The notes below the pieces were generated by a model. The model was given only the letters and a program-made list of their open reading frames with translations, made no database searches and was not told where the DNA came from. 46,849 nt of DNA from Deinococcus hopiensis KR-140 (GTDB lineage Bacteria; Deinococcota; Deinococci; Deinococcales; Deinococcaceae): positions 1 to 46,849 of the forward strand of contig CALPYF020000033.1 of assembly GCA_943327755.2 (NCBI GenBank). Reading direction: 5' to 3'. Positions 1-13,044 of the stretch are shown one piece after another; positions within the stretch are counted from its first letter, which is position 1, and each line of letters starts with the position of its first letter. The position numbers were made by a program, and so were the translations under genes.

Positions 1-1
1 C

Positions 2-121
2 ATGAGCCTCGTGCGGTACGGCGCGGAGCGGCTGTGCCATGCCCTGCGGTGGAATCTCCCCGAGTTACCCGCACTGATCAGGCTGCTGAGCACGCCATTT
101 CACGCGCCAGGCGCGACTTGA
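2..121 (+). CDS. C-terminal fragment, possibly of a transposase (partial)
   Basis: An open frame runs from the left edge to a TGA at 119-121 (about 39 residues visible). It carries the stretch LVRYGAERLCHALRW and ends PFHAPGAT. The Arg/Leu/His-rich tail reminds me of the C-termini of IS4-type transposases common in Deinococcus, but this is memory of a pattern, not an alignment. The true start lies outside the window or is lost. It could equally be the end of an ordinary gene or a chance frame. Confidence 0.3.
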   Translation: MSLVRYGAERLCHALRWNLPELPALIRLLSTPFHAPGAT

Positions 122-238
122 AGGCAAGATGTCCGGTACAGAGGTCAGGAAGTAACTGAACATAATCACGTAGGAAGCAGGTCGATTTCATCCCCTCCCA
201 GATCGGTTCCGTCTGGTCACGCATCCGTATGCTGTCAT

Positions 239-763
239 TCATGGGCAGGTATCGATGGGCGTGAACTGAAAGGCACTCCGCAGATTGCCCGTGTCATGGG
301 TGCGTTCACACGTCACGCGGCCAGCCGAATTGAGTTTACGGGTGGTGAGTGTTCCGGCGAAGCTCTGGAACACATCGAGTGCGCCTTCACGCGGTAATGA
401 ACCTGCAAAGGTGCGAAGTGGAAAGATCAAGGCTCGCTCAACGGGAGTGGAGTAGGTCCATGCATCTGATGGAACATTCACGAACCTCGCACACCAGACG
501 AGATGCGCTACCCCACCAGTGATCTGGTAGCCACGCGCTGTGCCGTTAGAAAAGATGTACAGCCGCGCCGCACTACTGGCGGGGAAGGCCAGGACATCCG
601 TTTTCCATTCTCCACCGGGGTCGCTGCATTGTTGCAGATGAAGGGGATGAGCCTTCGCATGAGCGTCCACGGCCTTCAAGGTGAGTTGACGTCGGTCAAA
701 TAGAGTTCCCGTCGCCTCCGCTGCGCCTGTCAGCGTCAAGAGAATTAGGAAGAGTAGCCGCAT
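239..763 (-). CDS. Secreted hypothetical protein, 174 aa
   Basis: I do not recognise a family. The N-terminus is a clear signal peptide (MRLLFLILLTLTGAAEATG), so the mature protein of about 155 residues is exported. The mature part has Cys residues near positions 46, 91, 151 and 173, which could form two disulfides. The start is supported by a TACAGT -10-like box at 771-776, seven bases before the ATG, with no Shine-Dalgarno, as expected for a leaderless transcript. It lies alone downstream of clpB in the same direction, separated by about 260 bp that include a hairpin. Function unknown. Confidence 0.65.
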   Translation of the reverse strand: MRLLFLILLTLTGAAEATGTLFDRRQLTLKAVDAHAKAHPLHLQQCSDPGGEWKTDVLAFPASSAARLYIFSNGTARGYQITGGVAHLVWCARFVNVPSDAWTYSTPVERALIFPLRTFAGSLPREGALDVFQSFAGTLTTRKLNSAGRVTCERTHDTGNLRSAFQFTPIDTCP

Positions 764-770
764 GTCCGAG

Positions 771-776
771 ACTGTA
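771..776 (-). promoter_or_regulatory. -10 box TACAGT, leaderless promoter
   Basis: TACAGT on the minus strand sits 7 nt before the ATG of the secreted hypothetical at 239-763. No ribosome binding site is seen, so a leaderless mRNA is inferred. Confidence 0.45.
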
Positions 777-907
777 GAGGACGACGATGACTCAGTGCTG
801 AACTTCCGTGACAGCGGGTTGCAGGCGGAAGGACAGAGCCGCCAACGCCCATGCCGCGCGGGAATGCTGTCGCCGTGTGGGGGTGTCTTCTCAGCGGGCG
901 AGAATGT

Positions 908-930
908 TTCCCCGGTTTGACACCGGGGAA
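908..930 (-). terminator. Hairpin downstream of clpB
   Basis: Perfect 9-bp inverted repeat TTCCCCGGT / ACCGGGGAA with a 5-nt loop, about 100 nt past the clpB stop. No strong T-run follows. It is the only obvious structure in the 264-bp gap 764-1027 and probably ends or stabilises the clpB message. Confidence 0.5.
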
Positions 931-1027
931 GTGGGCAGGGCGGGGGTGTGGCGGCGTGACGGTGCGTGTTCAGCCTGCAACCGGGATCCGTTTCAGGGCA
1001 TGTTCATCCGGTGGCAGGTATGGCTGA

Positions 1028-3586
<2,559 letters not shown>

Positions 3587-3633
3587 GGGTGGGCCTCCGT
3601 GGGGTGAAGATCTGGGGCGTTCAATCTGCCACC

Positions 3634-3662
3634 ATTCTGAAACTTGAGTGCGGTCGTGTCAA
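3634..3662 (-). promoter_or_regulatory. clpB promoter (TTGACA-17-CAGAAT)
   Basis: On the minus strand TTGACA (3657-3662) and CAGAAT (3634-3639) are separated by exactly 17 bp, directed at clpB about 50 bp downstream. A sigma-70-type housekeeping promoter, consistent with repressor-based heat-shock control. Confidence 0.8.
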
Positions 3663-3663
3663 G
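3643..3663. promoter_or_regulatory. HAIR operator for HspR
   Basis: CTTGAGT-GCGGTCG-TGTCAAG. The HspR-associated inverted repeat is CTTGAGT-N7-ACTCAAG; here one half-site is perfect and the other matches 5 of 7, with the exact 7-bp spacer. It covers the -35 and spacer of the clpB promoter, a good place for repression. HspR control of clpB is established in Deinococcus radiodurans; the site assignment here is by sequence. Confidence 0.8.
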
Positions 3664-3773
3664 TTTATTGCGGCTTAAGAATGGTGCCGTGGCTCCCGTC
3701 CCGCACGCAACGCCCCTGCAACGCTCCCCGCCGCACACTCGGCCTACGACACCACCCCACAGGAGGTCCACCC

Positions 3774-4445
3774 ATGACCCGTACCATCAGGAAGATGCTC
3801 CTCGCCACCCTCAGCCTCACCGCGGCCAGCACGGCCGCCGCGCAGAAGACCACACTCACCATCGGCGGGCAGCCCACCACCCTCGACACCGTCAAGGTCG
3901 GCGGCCGCACCTACGTCGCCCTGGACCAGCTGCAGAAAGCCCTGACCACCGCGGGCGGCAGCACCCAGCTCGGCGCGGCGGAAGGGTGCCTGAACGACTG
4001 GCTGTTCAACGGCACCTGGCGACTGCGCGTCACCGCCGTGAAGTACGTCCCGGACGCCGGGAACGGCAACTCCTACGGCTGGGTCGTCACCACCGAGTTC
4101 CGCAACGGCAGTAAACAGCTCCTGAACCTGTCCAATACTGGCATAGAGAAGGGCGTCAGCCTCGCCCTCAAGGACGGCAGCACCAAGGACCTCGGCCTCG
4201 GCGGCATCGCCTCCGCGTTCAGGACCGGCACCGACCTGCCGCCCGGCGCGGGTCTGGTCATGGACCTGCCGTTCTCCTGGCAGGGCGGCGCGCCCACCAA
4301 CGCCCAGTTGCAGGCCAACCCACCGGTCAAGCTGATCGTCCCGGTGGATGTCAGCGCCCTGCGCCGGGGCGGCAGTACCCTGTACAAGACCGTCAACTAC
4401 ATCAAGGACCCCAGCTTCCGCGTGAACCTCACCTGCCGGAAGTGA
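3774..4445 (+). CDS. Secreted protein with copper-amine-oxidase-N-like (stalk) domain
   Basis: Exported protein of 223 residues with a signal peptide (residues 1-23, ending ASTAAAQ). Residues 25-65 contain GGQPTTLDTVKVGGRTYVAL, which resembles the beta-rich copper amine oxidase N-terminal (stalk) repeat found in many surface proteins; it does not imply oxidase activity. The rest (about 70-220) is a beta-type domain with Cys residues near 68 and 221. The ATG at 3774 is chosen over the longer frame because AGGAGGT lies just upstream and a signal peptide follows. Divergent from clpB. Precise role unknown, probably envelope-associated. Confidence 0.75.
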   Translation: MTRTIRKMLLATLSLTAASTAAAQKTTLTIGGQPTTLDTVKVGGRTYVALDQLQKALTTAGGSTQLGAAEGCLNDWLFNGTWRLRVTAVKYVPDAGNGNSYGWVVTTEFRNGSKQLLNLSNTGIEKGVSLALKDGSTKDLGLGGIASAFRTGTDLPPGAGLVMDLPFSWQGGAPTNAQLQANPPVKLIVPVDVSALRRGGSTLYKTVNYIKDPSFRVNLTCRK

Positions 4446-4480
4446 GCCCCGTGACCTCAGGCCGAACGCCCCGATGAGCC

Positions 4481-5452
4481 TCACGGGGACCACGTCCCAC
4501 TGACGAGTTCCATTATGCCGGTCCCCGCAGCGGGCGCGGCAGCCCAGGTGCCCGTCACCTCGATGGGTCCCTCCCAGTACGCGATCCGCGTGCTGCGGCT
4601 CAGGAGCTCCTGTTCGCGCCGCGCTGCCCGCACACTCAGGTCGAACTCGTCGGACACCAGCCGCCAGCCCAGCGTGTAGGTACGCCCGGTGGGACTGGTC
4701 CACACCTCGCCCGGCTCGGCCCGCAGGCCCGGCACGGCCCGCACCCGCCCGTCCGGTTCCACCACGCTGCCGATCAGCTGCGCCACGCTCCCGTCCGGGC
4801 GGCGCACCCGGTACACCATCAGGTCCCGCCCACCGTCCAGGTGCACGCTGAACCAGTCCCACAGCGCCGACCGGCCCGGAATCTGGTTGCCCCACTGGTG
4901 ATCCAGCCACGCCTGCCCCCGCACCGCGCGCCCGTTCACGGTCCCGGTCAGATCCAGCCGCGTGATCCCCTGGTAGAACAGCACGCCCGTATCGGCACTG
5001 CCACTGAACCCCGGCGGGTGCAGCACCGGCCCCTTCACCGGGGTCAGCGTCAGGTCCAGCGGCCCGGCCTTCAGGCTCAGCGGCGCGGTCGGCTCGGGGC
5101 CCGCCTGCGTCAGCGTCCACGCCCCTTGCTTCACCCGCAGCGGGGGAGAGGCCACCTCACCCGACCCGGCGGGCTGCTCCAGGAACGTCAGCTGCCCCGT
5201 ACGCAGATCCGTGACCGCCACGTGCGAGATCATCAGCGGGACCGGCACGCGGCGGTCCTGCACCCGGAACTGCGCCCAGTGCAGCGCCAGCCCCTCTGCG
5301 GGCAGGTACGCGCTCACGTACCACCACTCCATCGGGTTCGCGTGCGCCCCGAAATCCGTGGCAGGAGGCAGCTGGGCCGGGTTCACGACCGTCTGCACCG
5401 GCGCGCACCCGCTCAGGAGGGCCGCCAGCACCGGAATGACCTTGAGACGCAT
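4481..5452 (-). CDS. AttH/CrtC-family lipocalin-like lipoprotein
   Basis: Predicted secreted hydrolase-type protein (AttH/CrtC lipocalin-like fold, COG5621 type), 323 residues. A signal peptide ends in the lipobox LLSGC (Cys about 18), so it should be anchored to a membrane. The family hallmark HANPMEWWYVSAYL (about 40-53) is present, along with GWLDHQWG-like AWLDHQWGNQ (about 187), which in this family forms part of the barrel pocket. Relatives include carotenoid 1,2-hydratase CrtC, but no carotenoid genes lie nearby and the substrate is unknown. The ATG at 5452 is preferred because TAGGCT lies 8 nt before it, suggesting a leaderless start. It converges on the preceding secreted protein. Confidence 0.75.
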   Translation of the reverse strand: MRLKVIPVLAALLSGCAPVQTVVNPAQLPPATDFGAHANPMEWWYVSAYLPAEGLALHWAQFRVQDRRVPVPLMISHVAVTDLRTGQLTFLEQPAGSGEVASPPLRVKQGAWTLTQAGPEPTAPLSLKAGPLDLTLTPVKGPVLHPPGFSGSADTGVLFYQGITRLDLTGTVNGRAVRGQAWLDHQWGNQIPGRSALWDWFSVHLDGGRDLMVYRVRRPDGSVAQLIGSVVEPDGRVRAVPGLRAEPGEVWTSPTGRTYTLGWRLVSDEFDLSVRAARREQELLSRSTRIAYWEGPIEVTGTWAAAPAAGTGIMELVSGTWSP

Positions 5453-5544
5453 CGGCACCCAGCCTAACCGACCGGGCGTTCACCTGATGCCGCAGATGGC
5501 GGATGGCGGATGGCCGCGAACACCACTGCCTCCCGAACAACGAA

Positions 5545-5572
5545 CCGACCCCCCAGTCTCCCGGAGGGTCGG
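5545..5572 (-). terminator. Terminator after livF
   Basis: Stem CCGACCCTCC / GGGGGGTCGG (one mismatch, 8-nt loop) read on the minus strand just past the livF stop and followed by TTCGTTGTTC. Likely end of the liv operon. Confidence 0.65.
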
Positions 5573-5587
5573 CCCAGCGTCGCGGGG

Positions 5588-6310
5588 TTACTCGTCGCCG
5601 AGGTACGCCTTGCGGACGCTCTCGTCCTGCGCGATATCGGCGGCGTTCCCGGAGAGTTTGATCTCGCCGGTCTGCAGCACGTAAGCGCGGTGCGCGATCT
5701 GCAGGGCCATGTTCGCGTTCTGCTCGACCAGCAGCACGGTCGTGCCGCGCTCCTTGTTCAGCTTCACGATGATGTCGAAGATCGCCTCCACGAACAGCGG
5801 GGACAGGCCCATGCTGGGCTCGTCCAGCAGCAGGAGTCTCGGCGCGACCATCAGCGCGCGGGCAATGGCGAGCATCTGCTGCTCCCCGCCGGACATCGTG
5901 CCGCCCAGCTGGTGCTCGCGTTCCTTCAGGCGCGGGAAGAACCCGAAGCCCTCCTGAATGCGGCTCTCGATCAGCGTGCGGTCGGTGACGGTGTACGCGC
6001 CCACGTCGAGGTTCTCGCGGACACTCATGTCCTTGAAGATCCGGCGGCCCTCCGGCACGTGGCTGATCCCCTTCTGCATGATGTGGTGCGCGGGAATCCC
6101 GGCGATGGTCTGCCCCTCGAAGGTCATGCTGCCGGTGCGGGGTTTCATCATGCCGCTGATGGTGCGCAGCGTGGTGGTCTTCCCGGCGCCGTTCCCGCCG
6201 ATCAGGGCGACGATCTCACCCTCGTTGACGGTCAGGCTGATGCCTTTCAGGGCGTGGATGTGGTCGTAGTACGTGTGGACATTGTCGAGTTCGAGCATGG
6301 GCTTAGGCAT
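5588..6310 (-). CDS. livF: Branched-chain amino acid ABC transporter ATPase LivF
   Basis: One of the two ATPases that power high-affinity uptake of leucine, isoleucine and valine (HAAT family). At 240 residues it has the usual size. Walker A GGNGAGKTTTLRT is near residue 38, the signature SGGEQQMLAIARAL near 142 and Walker B LLLLDEPSMGL near 160, followed by the switch histidine region. Its start overlaps the livG stop by 8 bp, so the two are translationally coupled. Last gene of livKHMGF; a hairpin terminator follows. Confidence 0.95.
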   Translation of the reverse strand: MPKPMLELDNVHTYYDHIHALKGISLTVNEGEIVALIGGNGAGKTTTLRTISGMMKPRTGSMTFEGQTIAGIPAHHIMQKGISHVPEGRRIFKDMSVRENLDVGAYTVTDRTLIESRIQEGFGFFPRLKEREHQLGGTMSGGEQQMLAIARALMVAPRLLLLDEPSMGLSPLFVEAIFDIIVKLNKERGTTVLLVEQNANMALQIAHRAYVLQTGEIKLSGNAADIAQDESVRKAYLGDE

Positions 6311-7108
6311 GGGGGCGTTCTTCCTTCCCGTAGTCGCCGGCGGCGGCGCCGCGGCCCAGGTACGCTTCCATCACACGCGGGTCGTTCCGCACCTGATGCG
6401 GTTTCCCCTCGGCGATCTTCGTGCCGTAGTCCAGTACGGTGATGTGCTCGGACAGGGTCATCACGAGGCGCATGTCGTGCTCGATCAGGCACACCGTCAC
6501 GCCCAGCTCGTCACGCACGCGGCGGATCAGGGCCTTCAGGTCCTCGGTCTCGCGGGGGTTCATCCCGGCGGCCGGTTCGTCCAGCAGGATCAGTTTCGGC
6601 GTGGTGGCCAGCGCGCGGGCGATCTCCAGCTTGCGCTGATCCCCGTACGGGAGGTTGGTGGCCAGTTCGCTCCGCCACTTGCCCAGCCCCACGAAGTCCA
6701 GCATGATCCGCGCGGCGTCCCGGGCCTCCTGCTCGCCGTCGTGGAACTTCTTGGTGCGCAGCACGGCGTCCAGGAAGCCGCTCTTCAGGCGGCTGTGGCG
6801 GCCCACCATGATGTTCTCCTCGCTGGTCATGGTGGAGAACAGGCGGATGTTCTGGAAGGTGCGCGCGATCCCGGCTTCCGTCACCTGATCGGGCCGCAGG
6901 CCCACCAGTTCACGCCCGGCCAGGCGGATGGTGCCCCGGGTGGGTTCGTAGATGCCGGTGATCATGTTGAAGAAGGTGGTCTTCCCGGCGCCGTTCGGGC
7001 CGATCACGCTGACGATGCTGCGCTCGGGGATGTTCATGGTCACGTCGTTCACGGCCGTCAGACCGCCGAAGACCTTCGTGACGCCTGCCACTTCGAGGAT
7101 GTTGCCGC

Positions 7109-7112
<4 letters not shown>
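6303..7112 (-). CDS. livG: Branched-chain amino acid ABC transporter ATPase LivG
   Basis: Second ATPase of the Liv transporter, 269 residues. Walker A GPNGAGKTTFFNMIT is near residue 39, LivG-type signature LPYGDQRKLEIARAL near 155 and Walker B LILLDEPAAGMN near 175. LivG-type ATPases differ from LivF by the longer insert before the signature, seen here. The GTG start overlaps the livM TGA (GTGA), indicating coupled translation within the operon. Confidence 0.95.
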
Positions 7113-9747
<2,635 letters not shown>

Positions 9748-9960
9748 GGCAGCTCAACTCCTTTCGTGGGGTGGGGGCGCAGATCCCGGCAGAGACGGGG
9801 CGGGGTGGGGCAGCGCCGCAGGAGGCGGAAATACGGAGGGTGGACGTCACGGACAGGGGCCGTGATGGTCTAGCTGTGCAAGGGGTCAGTTTTGCGTCAG
9901 TTATCCCGGATGGTAATGCATTTCACGAAGAGACGCGGGTGTGCTGTCCGGCCCCGCCGA

Positions 9961-9976
9961 TCAAACAGGCGTTTGA
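9961..9976. promoter_or_regulatory. Palindrome TCAAAC-aggc-GTTTGA
   Basis: A perfect 6-bp inverted repeat with a 4-bp centre, of a size and symmetry common for TetR-family operators. It is only 10 bp from the strong hairpin. No regulator gene is nearby, so the assignment is tentative. Confidence 0.35.
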
Positions 9977-9986
9977 ATCAAGGCAA

Positions 9987-10011
9987 GGGGCCGGGCGCGC
10001 GGCCCGGCCCC
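9987..10011 (-). terminator. Strong hairpin after livK (attenuator/partial terminator)
   Basis: Perfect 10-bp stem GGGGCCGGGC / GCCCGGCCCC with a 5-nt loop, followed on the minus strand by TTGCCTTGATT. It lies about 65 nt after the livK stop. Binding-protein genes are often followed by such structures, giving more SBP than permease. Confidence 0.65.
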
Positions 10012-10075
10012 AGGATGGTACGGGGAGGAAGATTGCCCGGCAGGACGCGCGTCTATACACGCGCCCCGCGATCAT

Positions 10076-11233
10076 TTACTGCTTGACGGGCTTGACGGGG
10101 ATGCTGGTGCTCAGCTTGAACTTCCCGGCGGTGACGTTCATCACGTACAGGGTCGCGGCCTTGCGGTCACCGGCGGAGTTGAAGCTCACGTTACCGGACA
10201 GCAGGCCCGTGAAGCTGCCCTTGCGGATGGCGCTCTCGACCTGGGCGCGGCTGGGGGCCTTGTTGCCGTTGGCGCGCACGGCGTTCAGTACGCCCTGCAC
10301 GACGACCTTGGCGGCGTCGTAGCCGAAGGCGCCGAAGCCCTGGGCATCGTCGTTGAAGGTCTTCTTGTAGTTGGTGGCGAACACCTTCGCGGCGGGCAGC
10401 GCGCTCAGGGGCGCGGCGACGGTCGTGAAGTAGATGTTGTTCGCGTTGGCCTCGCCGACGATCACGGGCAGCTCGCCGCTGTCCAGGCCGTCGCCGCCGA
10501 CCACGGGGGTCTGCACGCCCGCTTCACGCAGCTGCTTGATGAACACGCCCACCTGGTTGTAGATGCCGCCGAAGTAGATGGCGTCGGGGTTGGCGAGCTT
10601 GATCTTGGCGACGATGCTGGAGAAGTCGCTCTTCTCCTCGGTGCCTTCGTTGGCGCTGACGGTCACGCCCTTGGCCTTCAGGGCCTTCTCGACTTCCTTG
10701 GCCAGACCTTCGCCGTAGGCGGTCTTGTCGTTCAGGACGTAGACCTTCTTGGCTTTCAGGTTGCCGCTGATGAAGTTGGCGCCGGCGGGGCCCTGCGCGT
10801 CGTCACGGGCGACGATGCGGTTCATGTTGCTCAGGCCGCGGTCGGTCACGCCGTTGGCGGTGTTGGCGGGGGAGACCATGGCGACCTTGCTGGACACCAG
10901 CGCGGCGCTGGCGGGGATGGCCACGCCGCTGTTCAGGGTGCCGACGACCGCGAGGATCTGGCGGTCAGCGGCGATCTTGCGGGCGGCGGCGGTGCCGGTG
11001 GCGGGGTCGGCCTGGTCGTCGTAGGGCACGAGAACGAGGTCGAAGCCGAGCTTCTTGAACTGGGCCTTGTACTCGTTGACGGCCAGCTGGGCGCCGTTGC
11101 GGATCTGGGTCCCCAGGTCGCTCTGGCCGCCGGACAGCGGGCTGAGGCTGGCGATCTTGATGGTCGTCTGCGCGGAGGCGGTGCCCAGGGCGAGGGCGGC
11201 AAGAACGGTCAGGCTGAGCGCGGATTTCTTCAT
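10076..11233 (-). CDS. livK: Branched-chain amino acid ABC transporter substrate-binding protein LivK
   Basis: Extracytoplasmic binding protein of the leucine/isoleucine/valine transporter (periplasmic binding protein type 1 fold), 385 residues. Signal peptide residues 1-21 (LAALALGTASAQ). The mature start IKIASLSPLSGGQSDLGTQIRNGAQLAVNE is the typical ligand-binding opening of this family, and VVGTLNSGVAIPASAALV and VYVLNDKTAYGEGLAKEVEK match the hinge-region motifs. First gene of livKHMGF, with SD GGAGG and a near-consensus promoter about 70 bp upstream. Ligand could also be another amino acid or short amide. Confidence 0.93.
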   Translation of the reverse strand: MKKSALSLTVLAALALGTASAQTTIKIASLSPLSGGQSDLGTQIRNGAQLAVNEYKAQFKKLGFDLVLVPYDDQADPATGTAAARKIAADRQILAVVGTLNSGVAIPASAALVSSKVAMVSPANTANGVTDRGLSNMNRIVARDDAQGPAGANFISGNLKAKKVYVLNDKTAYGEGLAKEVEKALKAKGVTVSANEGTEEKSDFSSIVAKIKLANPDAIYFGGIYNQVGVFIKQLREAGVQTPVVGGDGLDSGELPVIVGEANANNIYFTTVAAPLSALPAAKVFATNYKKTFNDDAQGFGAFGYDAAKVVVQGVLNAVRANGNKAPSRAQVESAIRKGSFTGLLSGNVSFNSAGDRKAATLYVMNVTAGKFKLSTSIPVKPVKQ

Positions 11234-11300
11234 GTGTCCTCCGGATATGGGTCACCCGCGGGCCACGCTGTGCCCGGGGGTTGGGTGTTGAGATGCGGCA

Positions 11301-11329
11301 ATTCTAGGTGGGCCTTGATGGTCTGTCAA
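11301..11329 (-). promoter_or_regulatory. livK promoter (TTGACA-17-TAGAAT)
   Basis: TTGACA (11324-11329) and TAGAAT (11301-11306) on the minus strand with a 17-bp spacer, about 60 nt upstream of the livK ribosome binding site. It is one of the best consensus promoters in the window, fitting strong expression of the binding protein. The remaining part of the 323-bp divergent gap to 11556 shows no other structure. Confidence 0.85.
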
Positions 11330-11556
11330 TGCGTTGCTCATGAAAGAACTTGAAATCTTTACGGTTATTCGCCTCTTGCCTGTCTATATCATTGCCAGAA
11401 TGAGTGACGTTCCAACAATACTGTTGCGCCTTCTTGATTTCAGCGGACGTGAACGAGCATGGCCCTGCGGTCCCGGCGCAAGTGACCTCCCGTCACTCCC
11501 CCCCCCACCGGACTGCCCGGGGGTACACCCGAAGGCGCTCTATCCTGACCGGCACC

Positions 11557-12918
11557 ATGCTCAGATCCGCCCGGCACCTCGCCCTCCTGCTGGCCCTGCT
11601 GACAGGCGGTTCCCACGCCACTTCCCTGCCGGATCCGCTGTATCCCGGTCTGGGTCAACCCGGGCTGGACGTGCTGCACTACGACCTGGCTCTCACGGTG
11701 CCGCGCCCCGGCACCCCCTGGCTCCAGGTCACGACGACTGCCACCCTGCGCGCCGAGCAGGCACTGGACACCGTACAACTCGACTACAGCGGCCCGGACA
11801 TCCTGACCGTTCAGGTGGATGGCGCGACGGTGCCCTACACGCGGCAGGCGGCGCCCCCCAAACTCGTGATCCACCACGCCCTGCGCCCCGGCACTGAGGC
11901 CCGCGTGACCGTGACCGCCGCCGGCACCGTGACCGGCATTCAGGACGCGACGCTGCCCCTCCGGCTCGGCTGGCAGAGCGTTCCCGCCACCAGTACCCAG
12001 CCGGGCGCGAACTTCGCCTTCAACGAACCCGACGGCGCCCGCAGTTTCGTGCCCGTCAACGACCACCCGGCCGACCCGGCCACCTTCACCACCCACCTGA
12101 CCGTTCCAGTCGGCGTGAGCGCCGTGGCCAGCGGCACCCGCCTCGACGACCGCACCCAGGGTGCCACCCACACCGTCACGTACGACCTCACCGTCCCTGT
12201 GCCCACCTACGCCCTGGCCATCCACGTCGGCACCCTGGACGAGGTCCGTCGCCCGGCCATCCACACGCCCGGACAGACGATCAGCTGGACGGACTACTTC
12301 CCGACCTCCACCCCGGCCGACCTGCGTGCCCCCTACGCCCGAACGGGTGACATTCTGCGCACCCTGAGCGACTGGTTCGGCCCGTACCCGTTTACCAGTT
12401 ACGGCTCGGTGGTCGTCACCCCCGCGTTGCCCGCGCTGGAAACCGCAACCCTGAGCACCATGCCCGTCCGCTCCAGCCGCGAACGCGTCATCACGCACGA
12501 ACTCGCCCACCAGTGGTTCGGGAACGCCGTGCCGCTCGGGGCCTGGAGCGACACCTGGCTGAACGAGGGCTTCGCCACCTACGCCGAACTGCTCTGGGCG
12601 CAGGCCAAGAGTCAAGACCCCCAGCCCCTGCTGGACGCCTGGCGAGCCCGCCTGACCGGTGGCACCCGCCCCCTGATCGCCACCAGCCCGGCGCACCTGT
12701 TCGACGACAGCGCCTACGCCCGCGGCGCCCTGGCCCTGCACGCCCTGCGCACCCAGGTCGGCGACGCCGCGTTCCGGGCCTTCCTGCACACCTACACCCG
12801 CACCCGGCAGGGCCACCCCACCCGGACCGCCGACCTGCTGGATCTGGCCCGCACGCAACTGGGTCTCCGGGCCGCCGACACCCTGACGCGCTGGGTGACG
12901 CAGCCCGACCTGCCCTGA
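11557..12918 (+). CDS. Secreted M1-family metallopeptidase (aminopeptidase)
   Basis: Zinc peptidase of the gluzincin M1 family, 453 residues, exported by a signal peptide (residues 1-22, ending GGSHA). Zinc site HELAHQWFGN followed by NEGFATYAE gives the HExxH-x18-E arrangement (about residues 312-335), and the catalytic tyrosine is in DSAYARGALALHALR (about 387). The exopeptidase motif usually written GAMEN reads PALETATLS here, a variant known in some actinobacterial and Deinococcus relatives. The ATG at 11557 begins the signal peptide; TATCCT lies 10 nt upstream with no SD. It lacks the large C-terminal helical domain of PepN. Probably releases N-terminal amino acids outside the cell, feeding uptake systems such as Liv. 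Confidence 0.85.
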   Translation: MLRSARHLALLLALLTGGSHATSLPDPLYPGLGQPGLDVLHYDLALTVPRPGTPWLQVTTTATLRAEQALDTVQLDYSGPDILTVQVDGATVPYTRQAAPPKLVIHHALRPGTEARVTVTAAGTVTGIQDATLPLRLGWQSVPATSTQPGANFAFNEPDGARSFVPVNDHPADPATFTTHLTVPVGVSAVASGTRLDDRTQGATHTVTYDLTVPVPTYALAIHVGTLDEVRRPAIHTPGQTISWTDYFPTSTPADLRAPYARTGDILRTLSDWFGPYPFTSYGSVVVTPALPALETATLSTMPVRSSRERVITHELAHQWFGNAVPLGAWSDTWLNEGFATYAELLWAQAKSQDPQPLLDAWRARLTGGTRPLIATSPAHLFDDSAYARGALALHALRTQVGDAAFRAFLHTYTRTRQGHPTRTADLLDLARTQLGLRAADTLTRWVTQPDLP

Positions 12919-13032
12919 GTCATCCGGGGAGGTGATGATTGCCCCTCCAGCTCGGCGCGCACGCTGCTGCGCTCCAGCTGCGCGCAGGTTCATCAATCGT
13001 CAACGCACCGCTTCCCGGCCCGGACTGCGGGG

Positions 13033-13038
13033 TACGCT
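13033..13038 (+). promoter_or_regulatory. -10 box TACGCT, leaderless promoter
   Basis: TACGCT ends 6 nt before the ATG at 13045; no SD is present. Confidence 0.4.
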
Positions 13039-13044
13039 CACCGC

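Larger units (their letters stand above)
9748..10075 (-). other. livK-livH intergenic spacer
   Basis: 328 bp with no credible gene. It holds a 10-bp perfect GC-rich hairpin (9987-10011), a second palindrome TCAAAC-aggc-GTTTGA (9961-9976), and the livH ribosome binding site AAAGGAG. The layout suggests partial termination or mRNA stabilisation after livK, or a second promoter for livHMGF under a palindrome-binding repressor. Confidence 0.6.
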
